Shown here piece by piece: positions 47,981 through 57,172 of a stretch of DNA of 63,822 bases (position 1 is its first letter; every line of letters begins with the position of its first letter). The position numbers and the translations under genes were made by a program. The notes beneath the pieces are model-generated. The model worked only from the letters and a program-made list of their open reading frames with translations, was not told the origin of the DNA and made no database searches. Source of the stretch: Luteococcus sanguinis (GTDB taxonomy: Bacteria; Actinomycetota; Actinomycetes; Propionibacteriales; Propionibacteriaceae); the NCBI RefSeq assembly GCF_039527675.1, contig NZ_BAAAKI010000006.1, positions 1 through 63,822 of the forward strand, given 5' to 3'.

Positions 47981-50506
47981 CTATCGCCCTGATCTGGTGG
48001 TGCCCCGACGCGGGGGCGCGGTGAGCGGGTCCTCGGGCCAAGGGTGCTTGATGTAGCGGCCACGGTTCTCGGCCCGGACGCTCGGGTAGGCATTCGTCCA
48101 GAAGGATGCGAGGTCGTCGGTCACGGCCAACGGACGCTGGGCGGGCGACAGCAGGTGCATCAGGACGGGTACCCGTCCGTCCACGATCCGCGGGGTGTCG
48201 ACCATGCCGAAGCACTCCTGCAGCTTGACGGAGAGCACGACGCGGTCGGCCGGGTCTTCGGGGTAGTCCAACCGGATCATCGCTCCCGTGGGCACCTCGA
48301 TACGCTCCGGCACCAGCTCGTCCAGCCGTGCCGCTGCCGGCCACGGCAACAGCCGACGCAGCGCGGAGGTCAGGTCCAGCGAGGACGCCGAACCCCCTTC
48401 CGCCAGCCGGTCCAGCTCCGGCGCCAGCCACTCGTCGGCCCTGTCCAGCAGGGACTCGTCGTCCATCGCCGGCCACGGGTCCCCGAGGGCGTGGTGCAGC
48501 ACCGCCAGCCTGCAGCGCAGCGTCTGGACGCCCTCCCGCCAGTCCAGTACCCCGCGCAATCCCTGTGTGCGCAGAGCTTCGGCCAGGGCCGCGCGACCCA
48601 CCTCGGGGGTTGCGCTGACCGGGGTCGACGTCAGTTCAAGCGCCCCCAGCCGGGTCACCACGCGGGCCGTCACGCGTCCATCGGTGAAGCGTCCGATGGT
48701 CTCACGCACCAATAGCTCGGACGCGCACCGCTGAGCCAGGTCCTGCGAAGCGATCGCCCCGGAGCGGACGACAGCTCGCTCACCGACCCGGGCGACCTCC
48801 GCCACGGCCAGCCACTCGGCGCCTTTCAGCCGTGAGTCCGAAGGCAGGGTCACGCCGGTCCCGGAGACGGTCAGGTAGTCATCGGTGCCGGGACGACGTC
48901 GGGCGATCCGGTCGGGCCAAGCAGAACCGACGACCAGCGAGACGGCCTCCTCGTCGCCTACCCCTCGACCGGCCCGGGGATCACCATGATCACCGGGGAT
49001 CATCCGCTCCAGCCGGTCGGACTCTCTCCGCAGCACCGGCGAGCCCTTCGTGGAACGCCAGACGGCGAGCAGGTCGCCACCCACCATCCGCTCATCCCCG
49101 GACAACAGCGCGACGACCTCCGCCGCTCGCCGGCGTCCCACCACCGGGGCGCACTTCACCAACGCCCGTCCCAACCGCGGTTCCACCGGCAACAGCGCCA
49201 ACGCCCGGCCACGCGCGGTCGCCCGTCCCGTCTCGTCCACGGCCCCCAGCCCATGCAGCACCGCGAGCGCATCGCCCAACGCCTCCGTGGGCAAAGAGTC
49301 CGGGAGCGGCAGACCAATCCCACCGGGAGACCCCCAGCAGGCAAGGTCCAATGCCGCGCGGGTGAGGTCGGCGGTCAACACCTCCGGCATCGTGAATGGG
49401 CGCAGCCGGTGCCAGTCGGCCTCCGGGAAACAGCGGACGACGACACCCGGCCCCAACCTCGCGGCACGTCCCGCGCGCTGTTCCGCGGACGACCGCGGCT
49501 CCGCCACCGTCACCAGCCCCGACATCCCCCGTGCCCGGTCACGCCGCGGCTCGCGCGACAGGCCTGAATCGACGACCACCCGCACCCCCGGCACCGTCAG
49601 TGACGACTCGGCGATCGAGGTCGCCACCACCACGCGATGCGCCCCGGACAGGATCGCGTCCTGCTCTCGCGGCGCCAGGGAGCCGTGCAGCGCCGCCGCG
49701 TCGACGCCGCGGCTGACAAGGCGTGACACCACCTGGTCGCACTCCCGGGCACCTGGGGCAAAGGCCAGTACCCGTCCACCGTCGGGGGCCTCGGCGACAC
49801 AGCCAGCGGCGACCGAGGCCAAGTGGTCCAGGAAGGCGGGGGTGACGCCGCGGGCGTCCTGACGGGCCCCCTGTGCCGGAGCCCACCGCACCTCCAATGG
49901 GTGCAGGTCGGCCGACACCCGGACCACCGGCGCACCACCCAACAGCCCTGCCCAACGGTCCGCGTCCAGCGTGGCCGACATCACCACCAGGCCCAGATCG
50001 GGCCGCAGCTCCCGCAACTCGGCCAGCATGCCGAAGGCGAGGTCGGTCTCCAGCGCGCGCTCGTGCACCTCGTCCAGCACCACCGCGCCCACCCCGGGCA
50101 GCTCCGGGTCTGCCAGCAACCGTCGCAACAAGACCCCGGCAGTGCAGAACTCGACCCTGGTCGATGGTCCGGTCACGACGTCCCCGCGGACGACGTACCC
50201 GGCCAGTTCTCCGACGTGCGTCCCGGTCAGCGAGGCCAGCCTGCGGGCGGCGGCGCGGGCGGCGATCCGGCGCGGCTGGGAGACCAGGACCCTGCCGGGG
50301 GTGAGATTGGCCACCAACGGCGGGACCAGGGTCGTCTTGCCCGTGCCGGGGGGAGCCTCGACGACGGCGACGCCAAGAGATTGGGTGAAGGAATGTACCG
50401 CTCGCGGAACCGGATTCCCCCGATCCCCACGCAGTGTCGCCACCAACTCGTCCACCGCGCCGAGGACGGGCAGCCCGCGTCCGATGGCATCCAGGTCGAA
50501 GGTCAC
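47981..50506 (-). CDS. hrpB: ATP-dependent helicase HrpB
   Basis: 841 residues. Motif I is VEAPPGTGKTTLVPPLV (about residue 51), motif II VVLDEVHERALETDL (DEVH), motif III VMSATLDADRW, the C-terminal motifs VVATSIAESSLTVPGVRVVVDSG and SAEQRAGRAARLGPG with the Q/R-x-G-R-x-G-R pattern. The remainder is the HrpB-specific HA2/OB and C-terminal segment ending NRGRYIKHPWPEDPL, which is diagnostic for HrpB. It is an RNA/DNA helicase of the DEAH box type. GTG 50506 is chosen; upstream open frame is probably non-coding. Confidence 0.92.
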   Translation of the reverse strand: MTFDLDAIGRGLPVLGAVDELVATLRGDRGNPVPRAVHSFTQSLGVAVVEAPPGTGKTTLVPPLVANLTPGRVLVSQPRRIAARAAARRLASLTGTHVGELAGYVVRGDVVTGPSTRVEFCTAGVLLRRLLADPELPGVGAVVLDEVHERALETDLAFGMLAELRELRPDLGLVVMSATLDADRWAGLLGGAPVVRVSADLHPLEVRWAPAQGARQDARGVTPAFLDHLASVAAGCVAEAPDGGRVLAFAPGARECDQVVSRLVSRGVDAAALHGSLAPREQDAILSGAHRVVVATSIAESSLTVPGVRVVVDSGLSREPRRDRARGMSGLVTVAEPRSSAEQRAGRAARLGPGVVVRCFPEADWHRLRPFTMPEVLTADLTRAALDLACWGSPGGIGLPLPDSLPTEALGDALAVLHGLGAVDETGRATARGRALALLPVEPRLGRALVKCAPVVGRRRAAEVVALLSGDERMVGGDLLAVWRSTKGSPVLRRESDRLERMIPGDHGDPRAGRGVGDEEAVSLVVGSAWPDRIARRRPGTDDYLTVSGTGVTLPSDSRLKGAEWLAVAEVARVGERAVVRSGAIASQDLAQRCASELLVRETIGRFTDGRVTARVVTRLGALELTSTPVSATPEVGRAALAEALRTQGLRGVLDWREGVQTLRCRLAVLHHALGDPWPAMDDESLLDRADEWLAPELDRLAEGGSASSLDLTSALRRLLPWPAAARLDELVPERIEVPTGAMIRLDYPEDPADRVVLSVKLQECFGMVDTPRIVDGRVPVLMHLLSPAQRPLAVTDDLASFWTNAYPSVRAENRGRYIKHPWPEDPLTAPPRRGTTRSGR

Positions 50507-50671
50507 CGGACCAGTTTGGCGCACCCCCGCGGCAGGCCCCTTCGGGACGCCCGCACCCCGGAAGGCCCCTACCTCCGGATGCTCCGTCTCAGACCGAAGT
50601 CGTAGCTGTCGCCGCGCGCTCGCACCCGCCGACGGATGCCCGATGAGACCTCGGCTGGCGAGCATGGAGTC

Positions 50672-51214
50672 ATGACCACTGGAACCATGACCACGCGCAC
50701 CCTGACCACGCGCACCCTGCACCCCTGCGGCCTCTTGCTCGTCGCCGCCGTCCTCGCCACCACGGGCTGCGGCGTCGCAGAGAGCAGCGCCCTGAGCAGG
50801 GACGTCAGCACCCCGCTGGCCGAGGCCATTGACGTCGACGCGCTGGCGCGGGCCCACACCCGCTACCTGGGCGACAACTCCGCCGACGCATCGATCCTGG
50901 ACGCGCTGCACCTCGAGGTCGTCGGCGCCCGGACCTTCGAGTTGGTCACCGACAAGCAGCCCCATGAGCTCAAGATCAACTTCAACACCTCCGCGCAGGG
51001 CCTCACTGACACCACCGCGCACTCCGCCTTGCGCAAGCGCGCCGTGCTGGCGATGGCCTGCATCGACAATGTCGAGAAGGTCTCGTGGAAGGTCCCGCAC
51101 CTCCAGCAACCCACCGGCAGCATCACCCGCGCCGAGGCCCAGAAGCTGGCGGGCGGCACCCTGGCCTGCGGCACCCAGGAGCTGAAGTCGCTGGTCACCA
51201 CGCTGGACGCCTGA
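50672..51214 (+). CDS. lipoprotein with DUF4825-like domain
   Basis: 180 residues. A lipoprotein signal peptide ends at VLATTGC (lipobox Cys about 33). The rest contains LEVVGARTFELVTDKQPHELKI and VLAMACIDNVEKVSWKVP, resembling DUF4825 proteins of unknown function. The start region repeats the codons for T-T-R-T-L twice (15-bp duplication), and ATG 50690 is a possible alternative start. Confidence 0.6.
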   Translation: MTTGTMTTRTLTTRTLHPCGLLLVAAVLATTGCGVAESSALSRDVSTPLAEAIDVDALARAHTRYLGDNSADASILDALHLEVVGARTFELVTDKQPHELKINFNTSAQGLTDTTAHSALRKRAVLAMACIDNVEKVSWKVPHLQQPTGSITRAEAQKLAGGTLACGTQELKSLVTTLDA

Positions 51215-51275
51215 CGCGGATTCCCCCATCCCGGACACCTCAGCACCGCCGCCCGCGCTGGATATGGTGTCGGCC

Positions 51276-52103
51276 ATGGGTATCCAACTGGTCGTCTTCG
51301 ACGTCGACGGCACGCTCCTGCACACGGGCGAACGCCTCGCTGACGCGACCGCCGAGCGCATCGCCGCCCTGGCCGGCACCGGTGCCCAGTTGGCGCTAGC
51401 CAGCGCCCGCCCCACCGAGTCCCTGCGCCTGGTCCGTGACCAGATCGGGGTGCCGATGCACCTGGTCGGCTTCAACGGCGCCGAGGTGCTCCACGCCGAC
51501 GACACGCCCGTCCGCGAGGTGGGCTTCGCAATCGAGGGACGCCTGGCCGCCGCGCTGGCCAACTTCGTCGCCGCCGGCGGCAACGCGATCAATGTCTACT
51601 GCTCGGACGGACGCTGGCTCGGCATCGGTGAGAAGGAGCTGTTGGACCGCGAGGAGCACGACACCTGGACGAAGGCCACCAAGCGCCTGGCCAACATCCG
51701 CGCTGACCAGCTGCTCGGCCTGCGGGTGCGCAAGATCATGGCCGAGGGGGACGACCGGGCGATCCCGGAGGTCCGCACTGCCGTGGAATCCGTGCCGGGG
51801 CTGGTCTTCACCCATTCGGGCATGGGCCTCAACGACATCTGGCACGTCGACTCCGGCAAGGGCAATGCCCTGGTCGCGCTGGGCAAGGCGTTGAAGATCC
51901 CGCTCTCGGACGTGTTGGCCGTCGGTGACTCCGACACCGACGTCCCGATGCTGATGGCCGCTGGGACGAGCATCGCGGTGCTCCCCGGAGCCTCGGACGC
52001 ACGCGCCGCCGCCACCCACTCGGTGCGCGGCGCCGGATCAACCGAACTGTTCAAGCTCGTCACCCGACTGATCGGCCGAGGGACAATCCCGACGCAGGCC
52101 TAG
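51276..52103 (+). CDS. Cof-type HAD hydrolase
   Basis: 275 residues. Motif I is VVFDVDGTLLHTGE near residue 7, motif II ALASARPTESL, the lysine in SGKGNALVALGKALKI, and the motif IV GDSDTDVPMLMAAGTSIAV near 217. The C2B cap between residues 85-185 makes it a Cof/YbjI-type sugar-phosphate or phospholipid phosphatase. Start ATG 51276 is preferred over GTG 51264. It converges with the sensor kinase with a 4-bp overlap. Confidence 0.86.
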   Translation: MGIQLVVFDVDGTLLHTGERLADATAERIAALAGTGAQLALASARPTESLRLVRDQIGVPMHLVGFNGAEVLHADDTPVREVGFAIEGRLAAALANFVAAGGNAINVYCSDGRWLGIGEKELLDREEHDTWTKATKRLANIRADQLLGLRVRKIMAEGDDRAIPEVRTAVESVPGLVFTHSGMGLNDIWHVDSGKGNALVALGKALKIPLSDVLAVGDSDTDVPMLMAAGTSIAVLPGASDARAAATHSVRGAGSTELFKLVTRLIGRGTIPTQA

Positions 52104-53476
52104 CCCCCAGCAGGCAACCGGACGACGAAACCAGCTCCACCTAGGTCGGAGTCGACGACCTCGATCCGGCCCCGGTGCGCCCGGACGATCTGCGCCACGA
52201 TCGCCAGGCCCAGCCCCGATCCACCCTCGTCCCGGTTGCGGGACTCCTGCAAGCGGACGAAGCGGTCGAAGACGCGCGACCGGTCCTCCTCGGCGATGCC
52301 AGCCCCGTCGTCGTCCACGCGCAGCACGGCACCACCGTCAGGCTCCTGACGCACCGACACCCGGACCATCGAGTCGGCGTGCCGCATCGCGTTGTCACCC
52401 AGGTTCACCAGGATCTGGCGAAGCAACGAGGGGTCGGCCACCAGCCGCGCCGGGTGCACGTCGGCCTTGACCTCGCGGGTCGCCGAACTGCGCAGGCGGG
52501 CGACCTCGGTCTCGGCCAGGTCGTCCAGGTCGACGTCCTGCTTGTCGAGCGTGAGACCTGAGTCGTCCGCGCGGGAGAGCGCCAGCAGCCCTTGGACCAA
52601 CTCGTCCAGCCGCTTCACCTCGGACCCCATCAGCCCCGACATCTCGCGCCAGGTCTCCAGGTCGTCGGCCATGGACGCGATCTCAATCGCGCCGGACAGC
52701 GTCGCGACCGGGGAGCGGAGTTCGTGGCTGGCGTCCGAGACGAAGGAGCGCTGGGAGCGCTGCGCCAGCTGCAGCCGGTCGAGCATGTCGTTCATCGTCT
52801 CGCCGAGGGTGCGCAGTGAGTCGTCGGCTGAGGGCACCGGCACCCGCTCCTCGCCGATTGGGGAGTTGATCCTGGCCAGCCGTCCGGTCATCCGCTCGAC
52901 CGGACGAAGCGCGCGCCCGACCAGCCACCACGCGACCACCGATGTTGCCAGCGTCAGCAGCGGGATCGCGGAGGCGAGCAGGGCGACGGTCAGGTTGACG
53001 GCCGACTGCTGGTCGCGCTGGCTGGTCGCGACCTGCACCACGAGCTCTGAGTTCTCAACGCCCTCGGCGACCACCAGGTCGAGCTCGGCTGGCTCGCGAG
53101 GGAGCCAGTACATGAGCCCGCCGGCGTGCATCTGCTGGCCCGATGCGGGGCGCAGGTCGGAGAAGGCTTCGTTGTGGCGCGGCGCGGAGGTCCACAACAC
53201 GTCCCCATTCGCGTCGACGACCTGGACGCGGTACTCCTGCGCCACGTCAAGTTCGCCGGGCATCATCATCATGCCGTGGTCGGCGACGTAGTCGGAGACG
53301 CGCTCGGCGACCTGCCCCGTGGAATCCACCAGCGAATTCGTCAGCGATCGCGTCAGCAGGTTGCCGAAGACGAAGACGCCCAACGCCAACGGCAGGGAGA
53401 CGGCGATGGCCGCGAAGACCGTCAGCTGGCGTCGGATCCCCAGCCTGACCCACAGCCTCCTACCCCTCTCCCACAC
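52100..53476 (-). CDS. sensor histidine kinase, MprB-like
   Basis: 458 residues. Two membrane helices flank an extracytoplasmic sensor domain: FAAIAVSLPLALGVFVFGNL (about residue 22) and LTVALLASAIPLLTLATSVVAWWLV (about 165). A HAMP domain follows, then the HisKA box FVSDASHELRSPVATLSG with the phosphorylated His, and the ATPase with LVNLGDNAMRH, DDDGAGIAEED and GGSGLGLAIV. It should signal to the response regulator whose gene ends 15 bp upstream on the same strand. It resembles the envelope-stress kinase MprB, sharing the HtrA-like protease neighbour. Confidence 0.89.
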   Translation of the reverse strand: MWERGRRLWVRLGIRRQLTVFAAIAVSLPLALGVFVFGNLLTRSLTNSLVDSTGQVAERVSDYVADHGMMMMPGELDVAQEYRVQVVDANGDVLWTSAPRHNEAFSDLRPASGQQMHAGGLMYWLPREPAELDLVVAEGVENSELVVQVATSQRDQQSAVNLTVALLASAIPLLTLATSVVAWWLVGRALRPVERMTGRLARINSPIGEERVPVPSADDSLRTLGETMNDMLDRLQLAQRSQRSFVSDASHELRSPVATLSGAIEIASMADDLETWREMSGLMGSEVKRLDELVQGLLALSRADDSGLTLDKQDVDLDDLAETEVARLRSSATREVKADVHPARLVADPSLLRQILVNLGDNAMRHADSMVRVSVRQEPDGGAVLRVDDDGAGIAEEDRSRVFDRFVRLQESRNRDEGGSGLGLAIVAQIVRAHRGRIEVVDSDLGGAGFVVRLPAGG

Positions 53477-53491
53477 TGTCGCGAGCCCCGA

Positions 53492-54163
53492 TCAGTCGAC
53501 CGCGACGCGGTACCCGACGCCCCGCACGGTCTGGATGGTGTTGGCCTTGAAGGGCACGTCGATCTTCTTGCGCAGGTAGCCGACGTAGACCTCGACCACA
53601 TTCTGGTCACCCTCGTGCTGCGCACCCCACACCGCGTCCAGGATCTGCGCCTTGGTCACCACGGCACCCTTCTGCTCAAGCAGGTAGGTGAGCAGGTTGA
53701 ACTCGCGCGGGGTGAGCGTCACCTCCTCGCCGAAGCGAGTGACGCGATGGCTGGACGGGTCGAGGGTCAGGTCTTGCGCGCTGAGCAAGGTCGGACGCGG
53801 TGTCGACCCGCGTCGTGCCAGGGCGCGCAGCCGGGCATTGAGGACCACGAAGCTGAAGGGCTTGGTCAGGTAGTCGTCCGCGCCCAGGTCGAAGGCATCG
53901 GCCTGGTCGTACTCGCCGTCCTTGGCGGTCAGCATCAGCACCGGCGTCCAGACCTCCGCGGAGCGCATCGCCTTGAGCACGTCGTAACCGTTGAGCAGCG
54001 GCAACATGATGTCCAAGACGACGACGTCGTAGTCGCCGTGCACCGCGCGGATCGCGCCCTCGCGTCCGTCACGGGCAAGTTCGACGACGTGTCCCTCGGC
54101 GGCCAGCCCTCGCCGGGTCACCTCGGCGAGCGAGCGGTCGTCCTCGACCAGCAGGATCTTCAT
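53492..54163 (-). CDS. response regulator transcription factor, MprA-like
   Basis: 223 residues, OmpR/PhoB family. The receiver begins ILLVEDDRSLAEVTRR, has the phospho-acceptor in VVLDIMLPLLNGYD, and LMLTAKDG and DDYLTKPFSF; the winged helix (about residues 130-220) includes LTPREFNLLTYLLEQKGAVV and VVEVYVGYLRKKID. It should bind promoters as a phosphorylated dimer. It lies between the dedA and kinase genes. ATG 54163 (MKILLVED) is the start; the 28 residues upstream of it have no homology. Confidence 0.91.
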   Translation of the reverse strand: MKILLVEDDRSLAEVTRRGLAAEGHVVELARDGREGAIRAVHGDYDVVVLDIMLPLLNGYDVLKAMRSAEVWTPVLMLTAKDGEYDQADAFDLGADDYLTKPFSFVVLNARLRALARRGSTPRPTLLSAQDLTLDPSSHRVTRFGEEVTLTPREFNLLTYLLEQKGAVVTKAQILDAVWGAQHEGDQNVVEVYVGYLRKKIDVPFKANTIQTVRGVGYRVAVD

Positions 54164-54185
54164 GCCCGCCAGACTAGGCCCGATG

Positions 54186-54866
54186 TCAGGCCCGGTGCCC
54201 CTGGTGGGGGTCGATCGCGTCGATTCTTTCCGGGTGGGTGCGGGCATATTCGGCGACCTGCGCCTCCATCACCTGCTTCATCTTGCGGCTGGCGAGCAGG
54301 CCGCCGCCGACCAGCACCGCCAGCAGCACCCACGCCGCGCGGGCGAGCCACTGCTCGGTCGCGGCGCCGAGGTACCACACCACCGCGACGGTCCCGCCCG
54401 CCCAGCAGATCCCGCCCAGCACATTGGCGGCCAGGAAGGTCGGGTAGTGCATGCCCATCGCTCCGGCCAGGGGCCCCGCCAGCATCCGGAGGAGCGCGAC
54501 GAAGCGTCCACCGAAGACGGTGCCCATGCCGTAGCGGCCCATCAGGGCCTTCGCCCAGGCGAGGTGCGCCGGGGTGACGTGCTTGGGGAACCTGCGCATC
54601 ACCCAGGTGAGCAGTACGTCGCCCTTCTCGCGCCCGACCCAGTAGCCGATCGAATCACCGATGACGGCGCCAATGATGGCGGCCAACCCGATGCCCACAG
54701 GTCCGAAGCCCGCGGTGGAGACACGGGAGGCGATGGTCGCAGTGATGATCGCCGTCTCGCCCGGCACCGGGACTCCGATGCTCTCGACCCCGACCAGCAG
54801 TCCGATGACCAGGTACACGGCGTACCCCGGTACGTTCTGCAGCAGCCAGGCAATGTCCATCCCCAC
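54186..54866 (-). CDS. DedA family membrane protein
   Basis: 226 residues with four or more membrane helices. GVESIGVPVPGETAIITATIAS, SIGYWVGREKGD, RFPKHVTPAHLAWAKALMGRYG and GGRFVALLRMLAGPLAGAMGMHYPTFLAANVLGG are the DedA/SNARE-associated motifs (E-x2-x-P-x-P-E, G-x-R-F-x-P/A-x-x-R). Members recycle lipid carriers or act as flippases and preserve envelope integrity. ATG 54860 is an alternative start. It is on the same strand between the protease and regulator genes. Confidence 0.86.
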   Translation of the reverse strand: MGMDIAWLLQNVPGYAVYLVIGLLVGVESIGVPVPGETAIITATIASRVSTAGFGPVGIGLAAIIGAVIGDSIGYWVGREKGDVLLTWVMRRFPKHVTPAHLAWAKALMGRYGMGTVFGGRFVALLRMLAGPLAGAMGMHYPTFLAANVLGGICWAGGTVAVVWYLGAATEQWLARAAWVLLAVLVGGGLLASRKMKQVMEAQVAEYARTHPERIDAIDPHQGHRA

Positions 54867-54926
54867 ATTGTGGTCCCTGCGGCTGAGAGATCCCCCAGCG
54901 CATGCCCGAGCGATCCCCTGAGGCCG

Positions 54927-56780
54927 TCAGTTGACGGGGCTCTCGCCCAGCGTCGCCTTGGCGGAGTGGGTGCTGCCCTGGGAGTCGGCCCAGGTGATGG
55001 TGACCTCGTCGCCCGGCTCGTGGGTGGCCAGCGCCGCCGACAGTTCCGCATGCGAGCTGATGTCGGTGCCCCCGAGGCTGGTGATCACGTCGCCGGCAGC
55101 GAGTCCGGCGTTCGCGGCCGCCTGGCCCTCGACGACCGAACTCACGACGAGCTCGCCCGACTGGCTGGTCTGCACCGAGACGCCGAGGTAGGCGTTCGGG
55201 CCGATCCGCACGGTGCCCGACTCGTTGCCAGCCTCGATCTGGTCGACGATCTCCATCGCCCGGGTGATCGGCACCGCGAAGCTCGCGACGGTGACCGACT
55301 GGGTGCTGCGTCCGCTGCTGGATGACTGCCCGGCCGTGGTCATGCCGATCACCTCGCCCTCGTCGTCGAACATCGGGCCGCCGGAGTCACCGGAGACGGC
55401 CTGCGCGCTGGTCTGGTAGACGTTCTCCAGCTCCTCCGAACCGCTCGAGGAGGCCTCATTGGTGACCGTGATGGACGAGCTCAGGTCGGTGACCGTGCCG
55501 GTGGCCGCACTCAGGTAGCCCTGCCCGTTCGAGTTGCCGACAGCCGTGACCGTGGAACCGACCGCGAGGTCGTTGTCGTCGTCGAGCGTGACGGTGCTCA
55601 GGCCGGAGGCGTCAGCGAGCTTGAGCAGGGCGACGTCCTTCGCGGCGTCATTGCCGACGACCGTCGCGGTGTAGGTCTTCTGGGTGGACGCGATCTCGAC
55701 CTCGATCGAGGTGGACGACTGCACCACGTGGTAGTTCGTCAGCACGTAGCCATTGGTGGTGAGCACCATGCCCGTGCCCGCCGCCGAGCCGTTGGTGGTC
55801 TTGGTGTTGATCAGCACGACGCCGGTCTGCTGGGCGTCCGTGGCGGACGTCTGCCCTTGCGAGGTGGTGGTTCCGGACTGCTCGTTGGTGCCTTGGTCCT
55901 GGCTCCCCGAACCGCTGGAACCGCTGGAACCACTGGATCCGGTGCCCTGGTCGTCCGTGCTCTGGTCGTCCGTCCCCTGGCCCGGCCACTGGGGCTGCTG
56001 TCCCCAACCACCTTGGTTGGGGTCGGTCTGGGTCTGGTCCTGGTCCGTCTGGTCCTGGTCCGTCTGGTCCTGGTCGGTGCCCGAGTTGGATCCGGTGCCG
56101 TTGCTGCCGGAGCCTTGGTTGGTCTGGGTCTGGCTGGTGCCCGGCAGCTGCGACTCGGCCAGGCTCGTCAGCGGCCCCTGCACCAGGACGGCCGTGCCCA
56201 GGATGGTGGTCAGCAACGCGGCGGCGACGCCGGCACGACGTCCGGTGGACGACCTGCGGGGCTGCTGGAAGGCGATCGGACCGGTGGGTTGACCGCCGAC
56301 GGGTTGGCCGCTGGGAGCGCCCCAAGGATTGGCCGGAGGTTGGTAGCCGCCGCCCGAACCTCCCACGGCGAGCTGCTGCGCCGGCTGGCCCTGCTGGGCG
56401 GCGTACTGCTGTTGGGCTGCGTACTGCGCCTGCTGGGCCGCGTACTGCTGCTGTTCGTACTGCTGTTGGGCCGCGAGCTGCTGCTGCTCGTACAGCTGAG
56501 CCTGCTGGGCGGCGTACTCCTGCTGCGCGCCGGGGACGGCGAAGTCGGCCGGACCCTGCGCCGACGGCACCCCGAAGTGCACGGGCTGGGCGGGCACCTG
56601 CTGGGTCGCCTCGGCCGCCGTCTGCCCCGGGATCGGCTGGGTGGGCTCGAACAGGAACTGCAGCGTCGGCTCGGTGATCGGAATCTGCTGGGTGGCCTCC
56701 ACGGCGGGGATCTGCTGCGTCGCGTCGACCGCCGGGATCTGCTGGGTCGGCTCTCCCCAGGGATTCTGCTCGTTCTGCAT
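54927..56780 (-). CDS. HtrA/PepD-like serine protease with PDZ domain
   Basis: 617 residues from ATG 56780 (a TTG 21 bases upstream is possible). A long cytoplasmic N-terminus (about 190 residues) has TQQIP repeats and glutamine-rich YEQQQYAAQQAQ segments; one membrane helix (AGVAAALLTTILGTAVLVQG) follows; then a Gly/Ser/Gln/Asp linker; then an extracytoplasmic trypsin-like domain with YVLTNYHVV (His), AAKDVALLKL (Asp), and AVSGDSGGPMF (Ser), ending in a PDZ domain. It degrades misfolded envelope proteins. It is beside a two-component system, as PepD is beside MprAB in mycobacteria. Confidence 0.9.
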   Translation of the reverse strand: MQNEQNPWGEPTQQIPAVDATQQIPAVEATQQIPITEPTLQFLFEPTQPIPGQTAAEATQQVPAQPVHFGVPSAQGPADFAVPGAQQEYAAQQAQLYEQQQLAAQQQYEQQQYAAQQAQYAAQQQYAAQQGQPAQQLAVGGSGGGYQPPANPWGAPSGQPVGGQPTGPIAFQQPRRSSTGRRAGVAAALLTTILGTAVLVQGPLTSLAESQLPGTSQTQTNQGSGSNGTGSNSGTDQDQTDQDQTDQDQTQTDPNQGGWGQQPQWPGQGTDDQSTDDQGTGSSGSSGSSGSGSQDQGTNEQSGTTTSQGQTSATDAQQTGVVLINTKTTNGSAAGTGMVLTTNGYVLTNYHVVQSSTSIEVEIASTQKTYTATVVGNDAAKDVALLKLADASGLSTVTLDDDNDLAVGSTVTAVGNSNGQGYLSAATGTVTDLSSSITVTNEASSSGSEELENVYQTSAQAVSGDSGGPMFDDEGEVIGMTTAGQSSSSGRSTQSVTVASFAVPITRAMEIVDQIEAGNESGTVRIGPNAYLGVSVQTSQSGELVVSSVVEGQAAANAGLAAGDVITSLGGTDISSHAELSAALATHEPGDEVTITWADSQGSTHSAKATLGESPVN

Positions 56781-57172
56781 GGTCCAAGTGTTCGTCGCCA
56801 AAGCCCTCCATCAACCCTCAGGGGGCTGTGAGGAATCTGTGAATCCCGCCATACCGAGCGCCCACCCAGCCCCGACACAGCTCCCTGTCGAGATGCACTG
56901 CAGATTGCATGCCTCGCCGCTGCGTACTTTGCACAGATGGACCCTGGAGCGGTCCCCGTTCAAAATAGAAAGCTGAGAACCTACGGATTGCGCCCCCCGA
57001 GGACCGCATCAGGGCAACCTTGCCGCCCGCTCGACCAGCGGCAGTCGCGTGCGTCTTCGACGCCGCGCAGAGCGGCATAGGAACGTGTTTGAGCACACGG
57101 GGTCTGGCGTGGGGGAACGTCCTCCTGCTGCGCTTGAAGGGCTTGGTGTCCCATCGCAGAAGGAGGACGAAC
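56781..57172. other. region upstream of the IS110 transposase, possible left end with bridge RNA
   Basis: 392 bp. The protease gene starts at its left edge. The part from about 56950 to 57172 carries several short stem-loops, including GTGTTTGAGCACAC, GCCGCGCAGAGCGGC and the GCCGCCCGC/GCGGC pair, and precedes the transposase without an ORF. In IS110-family elements the noncoding left end encodes the bridge RNA that pairs with donor and target DNA. I see the place and folding potential for one here, but not a specific guide. Confidence 0.4.

Noticed and set aside
47981..51592. Extended HrpB frame to 51592
   Set aside because: The 362 codons before GTG 50506 are antisense to the lipoprotein and HAD genes and do not match the family N-terminus.
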